Positions 14,154-21,490 of a DNA stretch of 25,702 nt are shown here, in pieces. This DNA is from Planctomycetota bacterium (GTDB lineage: Bacteria > Planctomycetota > Phycisphaerae > FEN-1346). The notes under the pieces were generated by a model. That model had not been told where the DNA came from and did not search any database. It saw only the letters and a list, made by a program, of their open reading frames with translations. Within the stretch, counting starts at the first letter, position 1. Each line of letters begins with the position of its first letter. A program made the position numbers and the translations under genes. The stretch is taken from positions 1-25,702 of the forward strand of contig JAPLML010000098.1 of NCBI GenBank assembly GCA_026387055.1. Reading direction: 5' to 3'.

Positions 14154-16031
14154 CTAAACGTCTCCCGCCGTTCGCGTTTCACTCCGCACTCCGCCTTCCG
14201 CCCTGCCGTTCTCGAGTTCCGCGCACACGCCGGCGGGGCAGCGCCGCTCGTAGACGTGGGCCTCGTACTCGTCGCGGAACCACCGGAGCGTCGAGAGGAC
14301 CGGGTTGGCCGCCGCCTGCCCCAGGCCGCAGAGGCTGGCGTCCTGGATCACCTCCGCCAGGCGGCTCAGGTACACGACGCCGTGGAACCGTTCGAGCGCG
14401 CCGAGGCCCTCCTCCATGCCGCGCGAGCGGGTGACGCGCTCCAGGATCTCCAGCATGCGGCGCGTGCCCTCCCGGCACGGGATGCACTTGCCGCACGACT
14501 CGCGGTGGATGAAGTCCGTGAGGAACCGGGCCAGATCGACCATGCAGGCATCTGCATCCATGACCACGAGGCTGCCGGAGCCCATGGCGGCACCGAGGTC
14601 GCGCAGCGACTCGTAATCCAGCGGAACGTCGAGGTGCGACGCCGGCAGGCACCCGCCCAACGGGCCGCCGACCTGCACGGCCTTCAGCGACTTCCCGCGC
14701 GGGACGCCCCCGCCGATGTCGAGCACGATGGCCCGCAGGGGCGTGCCCATCGCCACTTCCACCAGGCCCGTCCGCGCGACCTTGCCCGAGAGGGAGAGCA
14801 CCTTCGTGCCCTTGCTCGCGGCCGTGCCGACCGAGGCGAACCACTCGGGCCCGCGCGCCAGGATGGCCGGCACGTGGGCGAGCGTCTCGACGTTGTGGAC
14901 GACGGTGGGCTTTTCGAAGAGGCCGCGGGAGGTCGGATACGGCGGCCGCGGCCGCGGCATGCCGCGCCGGCCTTCGAGGCTGTGGATCAGGGCGGTCTCC
15001 TCGCCGCCCACGAAGGCCCCCGCCCCCTGCTTGATCCCAATGTCGAGGTCGAACCCGCTGTCGAGGACGTTGTGCCCCAGCAGGCCGCACGCCCGGGCCT
15101 GGCGGATGGCCTCGGCGAGCCGCCCGACCGCGCGCGGGTACTCCGCACGGATGTACACATAGGCCTCTGTGGCGCGAATGGCGTAGGCGGCCGCGGCGAT
15201 GCCCTCCAGGAGCCGGTGCGGATCGCCTTCGATGAGGGCCCGGTCCGTGAACGCCCCGGGATCGCCTTCGTCGGCGTTGCAGATCAGGTACTTCTGTTCG
15301 CCGTGGCCGGCCAGGGCCAGTTTCCACTTGGCCCCGGTCGGAAATCCTGCGCCGCCGCGGCCCCGCAGGCCGCTTGCCGCCACCAGGTCGCACACCTCCT
15401 CGGGCGTCCGGCTGCAGAGGACCCCGGCATAGGCCCTGTACCCGCCCCGCGCGATGTACTCGTTGATGTCCGACGGGTCAGCCACGCCGCAGTTCGCGAG
15501 CACCCGTCGCGTTTGCGGCGCGAAAAACGGGTGCTCGTCGAGGTACGGGACCGCCGGCCAGGGCTCAAGCCCGTCCGCCCGATGCTGGCCGATGACGCCC
15601 GCCGGCGGAATCCTGCCCTCCAGCACGTCGTCCAGGAGGCCGGGGGCCTTCTCGGACGTCACCGGACCGAAAGAGACCCGCGTCCGGCCCGGCAACTGCA
15701 CGCCGACGATCGGTTCGGCGCTGCACAGGCCGAGGCAGCCGACCTCGACCACGTCGGCGTCCACCTTCCGCCCGGCCAGCCGGCGGCGGACGGCATCGAG
15801 AGTCCGCCCCGCGCCCGCCGCCTGGGCGCAGGTCGCCGTGCCGACGAAGATCGCCGGCCGCGCGAGCTTCTCGCGCCGCGCCGCGGCCGCGCGCTCGGCG
15901 TAGTGCCGGCGGCAGCCCTCGTCCTCGTGACACAGGGGACCCTCGACCAGGCAGGCCACGCGGTCGGGGCACGGGCGGCTCGCCCCGTGCCAGCATCGGC
16001 GGCAACATTTCTCATCAATGAGCCCGGGCAT
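14154..16031 (-). CDS. hydB: NuoF-like hydrogenase subunit HydB, lacking the C-terminal ferredoxin domain
   Basis: This 625-residue flavoprotein oxidises or reduces NAD(P) for the hydrogenase. It begins with an unusual Cys-rich segment (Cys9, 10, 13, 21, 27, 34, 40). A thioredoxin-like [2Fe-2S] domain follows (ATC at 68, GCLGLC 99-103), then the FMN/NADH domain (GLRGRGGAGFPTGAKW 221-236, NADEGDPGAFTDR), an SLBB region and the NuoF [4Fe-4S] site (SCGKCIPC 512-519, Cys568). Family members of the HydB/HndC type usually continue after CPAGVC with a two-cluster ferredoxin domain. Here the protein stops 22 residues later, and repeats begin just beyond. The ATG at 16031 has AAAGG about 9 bases upstream; a GTG at 16049 is less likely. 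Its start overlaps the end of hydC by 17 bases. Confidence 0.92.
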   Translation of the reverse strand: MPGLIDEKCCRRCWHGASRPCPDRVACLVEGPLCHEDEGCRRHYAERAAAARREKLARPAIFVGTATCAQAAGAGRTLDAVRRRLAGRKVDADVVEVGCLGLCSAEPIVGVQLPGRTRVSFGPVTSEKAPGLLDDVLEGRIPPAGVIGQHRADGLEPWPAVPYLDEHPFFAPQTRRVLANCGVADPSDINEYIARGGYRAYAGVLCSRTPEEVCDLVAASGLRGRGGAGFPTGAKWKLALAGHGEQKYLICNADEGDPGAFTDRALIEGDPHRLLEGIAAAAYAIRATEAYVYIRAEYPRAVGRLAEAIRQARACGLLGHNVLDSGFDLDIGIKQGAGAFVGGEETALIHSLEGRRGMPRPRPPYPTSRGLFEKPTVVHNVETLAHVPAILARGPEWFASVGTAASKGTKVLSLSGKVARTGLVEVAMGTPLRAIVLDIGGGVPRGKSLKAVQVGGPLGGCLPASHLDVPLDYESLRDLGAAMGSGSLVVMDADACMVDLARFLTDFIHRESCGKCIPCREGTRRMLEILERVTRSRGMEEGLGALERFHGVVYLSRLAEVIQDASLCGLGQAAANPVLSTLRWFRDEYEAHVYERRCPAGVCAELENGRAEGGVRSETRTAGDV

Positions 16032-16500
16032 CGTCGCACGCCTTTGCACGGCAGGAATCCAAAACAGCGCTGAGGGAATCCGGCGTCATGCCCGCGTGGA
16101 ACTCGCCATTGACGGCCACGACGGGCGACTGGGCGCACGCGCCCAGGCACGCGACCGCTTCGAGGCTGAACAGGCCGTCGCGCGACGTCTCGCCGGGGCG
16201 GAGCCCCAGCCCCTCGACGACCGCCTGGAGGACGCGGGCCGAGCCGGCCACGTGGCACCCCGTCCCCCGGCACACCTGCACGTGGAACTTCCCCGGCGGC
16301 CGGAACCGGAACTGGCTGTAGAACGTCGCCACGCCGTAGACCTTGGCGGCCGGGAGGTTCAGGTGGCGGCTGATCTGGAGGATGGCCTCGCGCGAAAGAT
16401 AGCCGCGCGTCTCCTGGACCTCCTGGAGGAGGGGGATCAGGGCGTCTCGCCGCGCCGCCGGATGGCGGCGGAGGACGGCGTCGACGTCGGCGACGGTCAT
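16015..16500 (-). CDS. hydC: NuoE-like [2Fe-2S] hydrogenase subunit HydC
   Basis: This is a 161-residue thioredoxin-like [2Fe-2S] protein, the small electron-transfer subunit that docks on HydB. An N-terminal helical part (LIPLLQEVQETRGYLSREAI) and VYGVATFYSQF are typical of NuoE/HndA. Cluster ligands are CRGTGC (Cys77, 82) and CLGAC (Cys118, 122). The ATG overlaps the rex stop (ATGA), and the 3' end overlaps hydB, so all three are probably translationally coupled. Length is normal for the family. Confidence 0.94.
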   Translation of the reverse strand: MTVADVDAVLRRHPAARRDALIPLLQEVQETRGYLSREAILQISRHLNLPAAKVYGVATFYSQFRFRPPGKFHVQVCRGTGCHVAGSARVLQAVVEGLGLRPGETSRDGLFSLEAVACLGACAQSPVVAVNGEFHAGMTPDSLSAVLDSCRAKACDDARAH

Positions 16501-17141
16501 GCCGGGGGCTCCTTCCGCGTCCGCCCGGCGATGGGCCGCCCGAAGTACGCCACCTTCTCAAGGGCAACGGTCATGTCGATATCCTCGACATATACATTAG
16601 GAGACACCCGCAGGCGGACGGGGGCGAAGTTCAGGATGCCCCGCACGCCCGCGCGCGTCAGCGCTTCCGCGACCCCCTGGGCCCCCGCCGCGGGAACCGC
16701 GATGACGGCCACGGTCGCCGTCTGGCCCTTCAGGACTTCCGACAGGCTGTCCATGGGGTAGCACCGGCAGCCATGGATCACGCGGTTGACCTTGTACGGA
16801 TCGCTGTCGAAGGCGGCCACCACCTGAAGGCTGCTCCGGCGCGTGGCGAAGTACGAGAGCAGCGCTTTGCCGAGGTTCCCGACGCCGACCAGGACAACGC
16901 TCTGCCCGCCCGGGACGTCCAGGAAGTCCCGGATGCTGTCGGCCAGGCGCGCGACCTCGTAGCCGTTGTTCGGAGTGCCGGAATAGCCGACTTCCATCAG
17001 GTCGCGCCTGAGCTGGGCGGCCGTGCCCCCAGCCATAGTCGCCAGTTGCTGCGAGAACACGCTCCGAACGCCTTCGCCCTCAAGAACCTTCAGCAGTCGC
17101 CGGTAGAGACTGAGGCGAGCGATTGTCTTGTCGGAGACCAT
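16497..17141 (-). CDS. rex: Redox-sensing transcriptional repressor Rex
   Basis: Rex is a homodimeric repressor that leaves DNA when NADH rises relative to NAD+. The 214-residue protein has an N-terminal winged helix (SQQLATMAGGTAAQLRRDL) and a Rossmann fold with VLVGVGNLGKAL (83-94), then VAAFDSDP and NFAPVRL, all characteristic of Rex. The ATG at 17141 is chosen because AGGGG lies 7 bases before it; an upstream ATG at 17159 has no ribosome site. As first gene of the hydrogenase operon, with a Rex-type operator in the promoter, it most likely represses itself and the hydrogenase when NADH is scarce. Confidence 0.95.
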   Translation of the reverse strand: MVSDKTIARLSLYRRLLKVLEGEGVRSVFSQQLATMAGGTAAQLRRDLMEVGYSGTPNNGYEVARLADSIRDFLDVPGGQSVVLVGVGNLGKALLSYFATRRSSLQVVAAFDSDPYKVNRVIHGCRCYPMDSLSEVLKGQTATVAVIAVPAAGAQGVAEALTRAGVRGILNFAPVRLRVSPNVYVEDIDMTVALEKVAYFGRPIAGRTRKEPPA

Positions 17142-17192
17142 AGCAGACCCCTTGTTCATTTCAGAACCGGTCGCCCTGTGAGGAAAGTAACG

Positions 17193-17210
17193 CTGTTACG
17201 CTTTTCACAA
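17193..17210 (-). promoter_or_regulatory. Candidate Rex operator
   Basis: On the - strand the site reads TTGTGAAAAGCGTAACAG. The first half matches the Rex half-site TTGTGAA exactly; the second half (GTAACAG) matches TTAACAA at 5 of 7 positions, with the normal 4-base spacing. It begins 2 bases after the -10 hexamer, so bound Rex would cover the transcription start. A larger imperfect palindrome (GTGAGGAAAGTAAC with GTTACGCTTTTCAC) overlaps it. Confidence 0.75.
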
Positions 17211-17212
17211 TC

Positions 17213-17240
17213 AGTATACGCCAGCCTGCCCATCTGTCAA
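17213..17240 (-). promoter_or_regulatory. Sigma70-type promoter of the rex-hydrogenase operon
   Basis: On the - strand TTGACA (17240-17235) is separated by 16 bases from TATACT (17218-17213). This is almost perfect consensus and lies 72 bases upstream of the rex start codon, directly next to the Rex operator. No other promoter of this quality was seen inside the operon. Confidence 0.85.
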
Positions 17241-17251
17241 GAGCAATCTCG

Positions 17252-17341
17252 GGCATGGTTCACAAGCCCCCGGCAAAGCCGGGGGAATGGCGCCGCCGGA
17301 GACCTGTCCCCACGCGGTGCGTGGGGCTTGTGAACCATGCC
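17252..17341. mobile_element. 90-bp MITE-like element with 8-bp target duplication
   Basis: Perfect 19-bp terminal inverted repeats (GGCATGGTTCACAAGCCCC) enclose two internal hairpins (CCCCGGC-AAA-GCCGGGG and CCCCACGC-GGT-GCGTGGGG). The element is flanked by exact direct repeats CAATCTCG at 17244-17251 and 17342-17349, as expected of a target-site duplication. It codes for nothing and lies only 4-11 bases beyond the -35 box of the rex promoter. Confidence 0.8.
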
Positions 17342-17403
17342 CAATCTCGATCGTACGTGTTCCTGCGATTTGTCCCAGTATCATGGGATATGAGGATTGA
17401 GCA

Positions 17404-17472
17404 GTTTCAGAATTCGCGCGGCGGGCAAGACTGCCCGCCGCGCGACCTCGCCCTGAAGGGCGGTTCTGAAAC
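17404..17472. terminator. Cloverleaf palindrome after the AcsE-like gene
   Basis: An outer stem GTTTCAGAA/TTCTGAAAC (17404-17412 with 17464-17472) encloses a perfect 13-bp hairpin (17415-17427 with 17432-17444, loop AGAC) and a small CGCCC-TGAA-GGGCG hairpin. It begins 5 bases after the methyltransferase stop codon and is placed to end that transcript, although no clear U-tract follows. The architecture copies that of the neighbouring MITE-like element. Confidence 0.65.
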
Positions 17473-17477
17473 AGCTT

Positions 17478-18272
17478 CTAAAGCTGACCTTCGCGCTGGG
17501 CCTGGATGTAGTTCATGCAGTACGGGTCCTGGCCCGTCAGGCATGACGCGGCCAAGGCCGTCGCCCTGAGGTCGGGCTCCAGCGGATCAAGGATCGCCGC
17601 CGACAGGCCGGCGGCAATGGCCAACGTGAGGAAGGCGCGATTCAGGTGTTGGCGCTCGGGCAGGCCGTAGGAGATGTTCGAGAGCCCCACGATGGTCTGC
17701 ACCCCGCCGCCCTTGGCACGCAGGTCGCGGATCATCTCGAGGCACTGGGCGGCCTGGTCGGGGTCGGTCGCAATCGGCCGCACGAGCGGGTCGATGAAGA
17801 TCCTCTCGCGCGGCAGGCGGGCCTTGTCGGCGGCGGACAGGATCTTCTCGATGGCCCGCCACCGGGCAGCGCACGAGTCGGGCATGCCGGAATCGTCCAT
17901 CGCGAGGGCCACGACCCTGGTCTCGAATTCGACGGCCAGGGGAAGCATCGCCCGCAGGCGTGCCTTCTCGCCGCTGATCGAGTTCAGGAAGGCCGAGCCT
18001 TTCGGCAACAGCTTGAGGCCCGCCTTGGCCGCCTTCGGGTTGGCCGTGTCGATGCACAGCGGCTTCCCGGTGGCCGCGCGGATCGTCTCGACGGCCCAGA
18101 CCATGAGCTTCTGTTCCTCTTTGGGCGAGAGCGCGGCGTTCACGTCGATGTAGTCCACGCCGGCCTGGGCCTGCCGGCGGGCCTCCTCCTGAAGAAAAGC
18201 GGCATCGCGGACGGCCAAGGCGTCGCCGATGCGCTTTCGCGTGGCATTGATTCTTTCAGCGATAATAAGCAT
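17478..18272 (-). CDS. Methyltetrahydrofolate:corrinoid protein methyltransferase (AcsE/MtgA-type)
   Basis: This 264-residue TIM-barrel enzyme moves the methyl group of 5-methyltetrahydrofolate to or from the cobalt of a corrinoid protein. Length is almost the same as AcsE of the Wood-Ljungdahl pathway. Pterin-binding residues of the family are present: LIIAERINATRK at the N-terminus, Asp75 in CIDTANPK, Asn97 in LNSIS, Asp161 in FIDPLVRP and Asn199 in GLSNISYGLP. The ATG at 18272 has GGGG upstream; a GTG-type extension to 18293 is not needed. No corrinoid protein or acetyl-CoA synthase gene is in the window, so its partner is unknown. It could be acetogenic/acetoclastic, or part of a demethylation system like MtgA. 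Confidence 0.88.
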   Translation of the reverse strand: MLIIAERINATRKRIGDALAVRDAAFLQEEARRQAQAGVDYIDVNAALSPKEEQKLMVWAVETIRAATGKPLCIDTANPKAAKAGLKLLPKGSAFLNSISGEKARLRAMLPLAVEFETRVVALAMDDSGMPDSCAARWRAIEKILSAADKARLPRERIFIDPLVRPIATDPDQAAQCLEMIRDLRAKGGGVQTIVGLSNISYGLPERQHLNRAFLTLAIAAGLSAAILDPLEPDLRATALAASCLTGQDPYCMNYIQAQREGQL

Positions 18273-18313
18273 GGCGCCCCCATCGACAAACACGCGGTCG
18301 CCTCCGGCTCCCC

Positions 18314-18390
18314 GCTAAACGCGCGGGCCGCGCCGCGTTTAGCCGCGGCCGGTACGGCCGCGATAGTTGTTCGTCGCCGTGCCGGCGACG
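18314..18390. repeat. Three consecutive hairpins between two - strand genes
   Basis: Stems are 18314-18323 with 18334-18343 (GCTAAACGCG, 10 bp), 18344-18351 with 18355-18362 (CGCGGCCG, 8 bp) and 18372-18379 with 18383-18390 (CGTCGCCG, 8 bp), all perfect. They fill most of the 133-base gap between the esterase stop and the methyltransferase start. Confidence 0.7.
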
Positions 18391-18405
18391 GCTCAACGAG
18401 CGGCC

Positions 18406-19968
18406 CTACTTCGCGTTGGCAGTGAGGCCCGGCCAGTCGTCGGTGCGGAAAGGCGACGCGGGCAGGCCCTCCTTGTTGTACAGGTTGCACTCGGGGTTGT
18501 CGGCCCAGGCGTAGCGGACGGCCACGGGCGCGGCGACCTTGTCGCTCGAGACCACCACGGTGTCGCCCTCGATCCTGGCGTCGGCCCAGACGAACTTCCT
18601 GTCTTCGCCCGCGACGGCAAAGCCCGTGAGCTTGTCGCCCCTGGCCCCGAGGCCTCCGCCGACGTGCGTGAACTTCAGGCGGACCTTGTTCCCATCGACT
18701 GTCTTCGATTCGTACATCGGGCCGGAATACTCGATCTTCCTGCCGTACGCGATCGCCTCGGCGGCGAGGGCCAGCCGACGGCCCACGTCCTGCTTGTTCT
18801 TCGGATGGATGTCATTCGCCTCGCCGATGTCGATGATGACCGCCTGGCCCGTCTTCGGCAGGTTGAGGGTCAGGGTCTGGGCCTCGCGGAGTTCGGCCCA
18901 GCTGCTCTCGCCCGGATCGGGCTTGCGGGCCATGAAGTTCGCCAGTTGGACGAAGAGGAACGGGAAGTCGCCCTGGCCCCAGTTCTTCCGCCAATCGGTG
19001 ATCATCGTGGGAAACAGCTTGCGGTACTCGTACGCCCGGCCGGCGTTCGACTCGCCCTGATACCAGATCGCCCCGGCGATGCCGTACGGAAGGATCGGCG
19101 CGATCATGGCGTTGTAAAGGACCGACGGACGGTTCGGACCCGTGTCGGGATCGCGCGGCGGCTGCGGTTGACGCGGGGCCTGCTTGCCTTCGGCCTTGGC
19201 CTTCTCGGCGGCGGCCTTCCACGTGGCCATGACCTGCTCGCGTTTCTTCTCCCAGTCCTCCTTCTGCCTGGCATACCCGCTCAGCCCCTGGGCATGGCGG
19301 TCGATCGCGACTTTCAGGACCGGATCGCCGGCGAGGGTCGGCCCGCTGGTCCAGGCCTCGGCGTAGGTGCCGCCCCAGGACGTGTGGATGAGGCCGATCG
19401 GCACACCCAGGTCCTTCAGAAGGTCGCGGCCGAAGAAGTACGCGACCGCCGAGAAGCCGGGGACGGTCTCCGGGCCGCACTCGGCCCACCGGCCCTTGCA
19501 GTCGGTCTGCGGCTGGTCGGTGGTGGCCTTGGCGACGGTGAAGAGGCGGATCTTGGAGAACTTCGCCTCGGCGATTTCCTGCTGGGCATTGTTGACGCCG
19601 CGGACCGACATCTCCATGTTGGACTGTCCGGAGCCGACCCACACCTCGCCGATGAGGATATCGTCGACCGTGAGCGTGTTCTTGCCGGCCACGGTCATCT
19701 TGACGGGGCCGCCGGCCTTGAGGGGCTCCAGGTTGACCCGCCAGCGGCCATCCTTGTCGGCGGTGGCTTCGGCCGTCTGGTCGCCCAGCTTGACGGTGAC
19801 CTTCTCGCCGGGCTCGGCCCAGCCCCAGATCGGAGCCTTCATGGCCTGCTGAAGGACCATGTGGTCGCTGATGACGGCGGGCAGCTTCACGTCCGCCGCC
19901 GCCACCGTGGCAAGGGCCGCCAGGAGCGCCCACATCGCCGCCAACACCGCCAGCTTCGTCCGCCGCAT
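18406..19968 (-). CDS. Secreted sialate O-acetylesterase (SGNH-fold carbohydrate esterase)
   Basis: This is a 520-residue protein with a signal peptide (MRRTKLAVLAAMWALLAALA, then TVAAA). A beta-sandwich follows (SDHMVLQQ...PIWGWAEPGEKV), typical of the family. The SGNH esterase motifs are VGSGQSNMEM with nucleophile Ser115, WYQGESN (302-308) and the catalytic pair in NDIHP (Asp386, His388). It probably removes O-acetyl groups from sialic acids or other acetylated glycans outside the cytoplasm. A Lys/Ala/Pro-rich linker interrupts the domain at about 235-280. The ATG at 19968 has AAGGA 6-7 bases upstream; a sigma70-like promoter lies at 20014-20042. Substrate specificity cannot be read from sequence. 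Confidence 0.92.
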   Translation of the reverse strand: MRRTKLAVLAAMWALLAALATVAAADVKLPAVISDHMVLQQAMKAPIWGWAEPGEKVTVKLGDQTAEATADKDGRWRVNLEPLKAGGPVKMTVAGKNTLTVDDILIGEVWVGSGQSNMEMSVRGVNNAQQEIAEAKFSKIRLFTVAKATTDQPQTDCKGRWAECGPETVPGFSAVAYFFGRDLLKDLGVPIGLIHTSWGGTYAEAWTSGPTLAGDPVLKVAIDRHAQGLSGYARQKEDWEKKREQVMATWKAAAEKAKAEGKQAPRQPQPPRDPDTGPNRPSVLYNAMIAPILPYGIAGAIWYQGESNAGRAYEYRKLFPTMITDWRKNWGQGDFPFLFVQLANFMARKPDPGESSWAELREAQTLTLNLPKTGQAVIIDIGEANDIHPKNKQDVGRRLALAAEAIAYGRKIEYSGPMYESKTVDGNKVRLKFTHVGGGLGARGDKLTGFAVAGEDRKFVWADARIEGDTVVVSSDKVAAPVAVRYAWADNPECNLYNKEGLPASPFRTDDWPGLTANAK

Positions 19969-20013
19969 CGTCTCATCCTTTCGCGCTGGAGGAATGGGAA
20001 CTGCCACGTGCGT

Positions 20014-20042
20014 ACGATACGAAACCGAGACGCCCGTGTCAA
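20014..20042 (-). promoter_or_regulatory. Candidate sigma70 promoter for the sialate O-acetylesterase
   Basis: On the - strand TTGACA (20042-20037), a 17-base spacer and TATCGT (20019-20014) precede the esterase start by about 46 bases. The -35 box is perfect; the -10 box matches 4 of 6. Confidence 0.6.
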
Positions 20043-20170
20043 ATGGTGCTTGGCAAACGAAGGCCGCGGCTTAGAATGCTGGCGCGACCACCGGATGCGG
20101 CCGTCTCAGCCCGTGTGATTGTGTCGGGTGGCGTGGCCCGTATCGGTGGCGGCCGAAAGGATAGTGACGG

Positions 20171-20235
20171 GAGTGACGGAGTAAGAGCAAGGAACACGGC
20201 GCCGTCGTGGCCGTTGCTCAGTGCCTCCGTCGCTC
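20171..20235. repeat. Imperfect palindrome in the divergent intergenic region
   Basis: Arms 20171-20181 and 20225-20235 (GAGTGACGGAG with CTCCGTCGCTC) pair with one G-T. Inside are GAGCAA/TTGCTC and the 10-bp palindrome ACGGCGCCGT at 20196-20205. It lies in the 333-base gap 19969-20301 between the divergent esterase and URO-D-like genes, which otherwise holds only the esterase promoter. Possibly a 5' leader structure. Confidence 0.5.
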
Positions 20236-20301
20236 AGTCCTTCGGCTCGGGCGGGGCCGCAACGATCGCCCATGGTCCACCATGCGGAGGAAACCCAGAC
20301 G

Positions 20302-21420
20302 ATGCGAAAGGACGTCAAGGACCGCTACTACCGCGTACTCACCTACCAGCCCGTCGACCGCGTGCCGGACGTCGAGTTCGGCTACTGGCCGCAGACCATC
20401 CGACGATGGCTCAAGGAGGGGCTGCCGCTGGACCTCTCGGACGATGAGAGAAACCAGATGTTCAGCGCGCGGCTCGACGCGTTCTTCGGCTTCGAGCCCG
20501 AGGGCGTGGGCATTGACCTGCGGCTGGGGATGAGCCCGCCGTTCAAGGAGGAGATCCTGGAGCGCCGCGGCGAATCGGTCATCATGCGCGACTCCGGCGG
20601 CGTGGTGGCCGAGCGATACCTCAACGACGTGGAGGCGAGCTCCATCCCGCGCTTCATCCGGTTTCCCGTCGAGACGCCCGCCGACTGGGCGGCGATGAAG
20701 GAGCGGTTCCGGTTCGACGACCCCACTCGCGAGATTCCCCGCGACCAGGTGGAGGCGGCGCGGGCCGGCGCCCGCGCGGGCCGGATGGTCAGCGTCTTCT
20801 GTTGCGGGCCGTATGGCCAGCTTCGGAACTGGATGGGGACGGAGCGGCTGTCGCTCGCGTTCTACGATTACCCCGCGATGGTCCGCGACATGGTGGAGCA
20901 CTGGGCGGAACTGTGCGCCCGGCAGATCGAGCGCCTGCCGGAGGACATCGTGATCGATCACGTGGCGTGGTGGGAGGACATGGCGGGCAAGAACGGCCCG
21001 CTGGTCGGCCCGAAGCTGTTCCGCGAGGCGCTCCAGCCCGGCTACCGGCGCGTGATGACGGCGGCGCAGCGGCGAGGGTGCGTCCTGGGGATCGTCGATT
21101 GCGACGGGAACCCGCACACCATCGTCCCGAACTGGCTGGAGGAGGGCGTCAACATCATGTTCCCGCTGGAGATCGGGGCGGGTGTGGACCCGGCGGCGTG
21201 GCGAAGGGAATTCGGCAGGGACCTGCGGTTGAAGGGCGGCATCGCCAAGGAGCCGCTCGTGCGCGGCGGAAAGGCCATCGACCGCGAGCTGGAGCGCGTG
21301 CGGCCGCTCCTGGAGGACGGCGGCTACATCCCGCACCTCGACCACCTCGTGCCGCCGGACATCCCGTATTCGCACTACTGCCAATATCTCGACGTAAAGC
21401 GGAAGCTGATCGGGAAGTAG
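20302..21420 (+). CDS. Uroporphyrinogen decarboxylase-fold methyltransferase-like protein
   Basis: This 372-residue protein has the URO-D TIM-barrel fold, shared by haem enzyme HemE and by corrinoid methyltransferases MtaA, MtbA and CmuA. Recognisable family text includes RYYRVLTYQPVDRVPDVEFG at the N-terminus, VFCCGPYGQLRNWMGTERLS, then DHVAWWEDMAGKNGPLVGP, and near the end LKGGIAKEPLV and YIPHLDHLVPPDIPY. It differs from true HemE, lacking an obvious N-terminal substrate Arg loop. The closest guess is the planctomycete-type 'URO-D domain' methyltransferases, whose substrates are unknown. The ATG at 20302 is used, with GGAGG 11 bases upstream. Its neighbour on the other strand is an AcsE-like methyltransferase, hinting at methyl-group metabolism. 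Confidence 0.82.
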   Translation: MRKDVKDRYYRVLTYQPVDRVPDVEFGYWPQTIRRWLKEGLPLDLSDDERNQMFSARLDAFFGFEPEGVGIDLRLGMSPPFKEEILERRGESVIMRDSGGVVAERYLNDVEASSIPRFIRFPVETPADWAAMKERFRFDDPTREIPRDQVEAARAGARAGRMVSVFCCGPYGQLRNWMGTERLSLAFYDYPAMVRDMVEHWAELCARQIERLPEDIVIDHVAWWEDMAGKNGPLVGPKLFREALQPGYRRVMTAAQRRGCVLGIVDCDGNPHTIVPNWLEEGVNIMFPLEIGAGVDPAAWRREFGRDLRLKGGIAKEPLVRGGKAIDRELERVRPLLEDGGYIPHLDHLVPPDIPYSHYCQYLDVKRKLIGK

Positions 21421-21490
21421 GGCGGCGCCGCCGGAGCCCTTACGCGGCGGCCCTCCTGGCCCGCCGCGCGAGTCCCGGCAAAGTGATGTA

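Noticed and set aside
13767..16073. Long + strand open frame opposite hydB
   Set aside because: Antisense to an unambiguous NuoF-like gene; low-complexity translation with no domain.
19969..20301. tRNA or small RNA gene in the divergent region
   Set aside because: The palindrome does not fold as a tRNA and no known RNA signature is visible.
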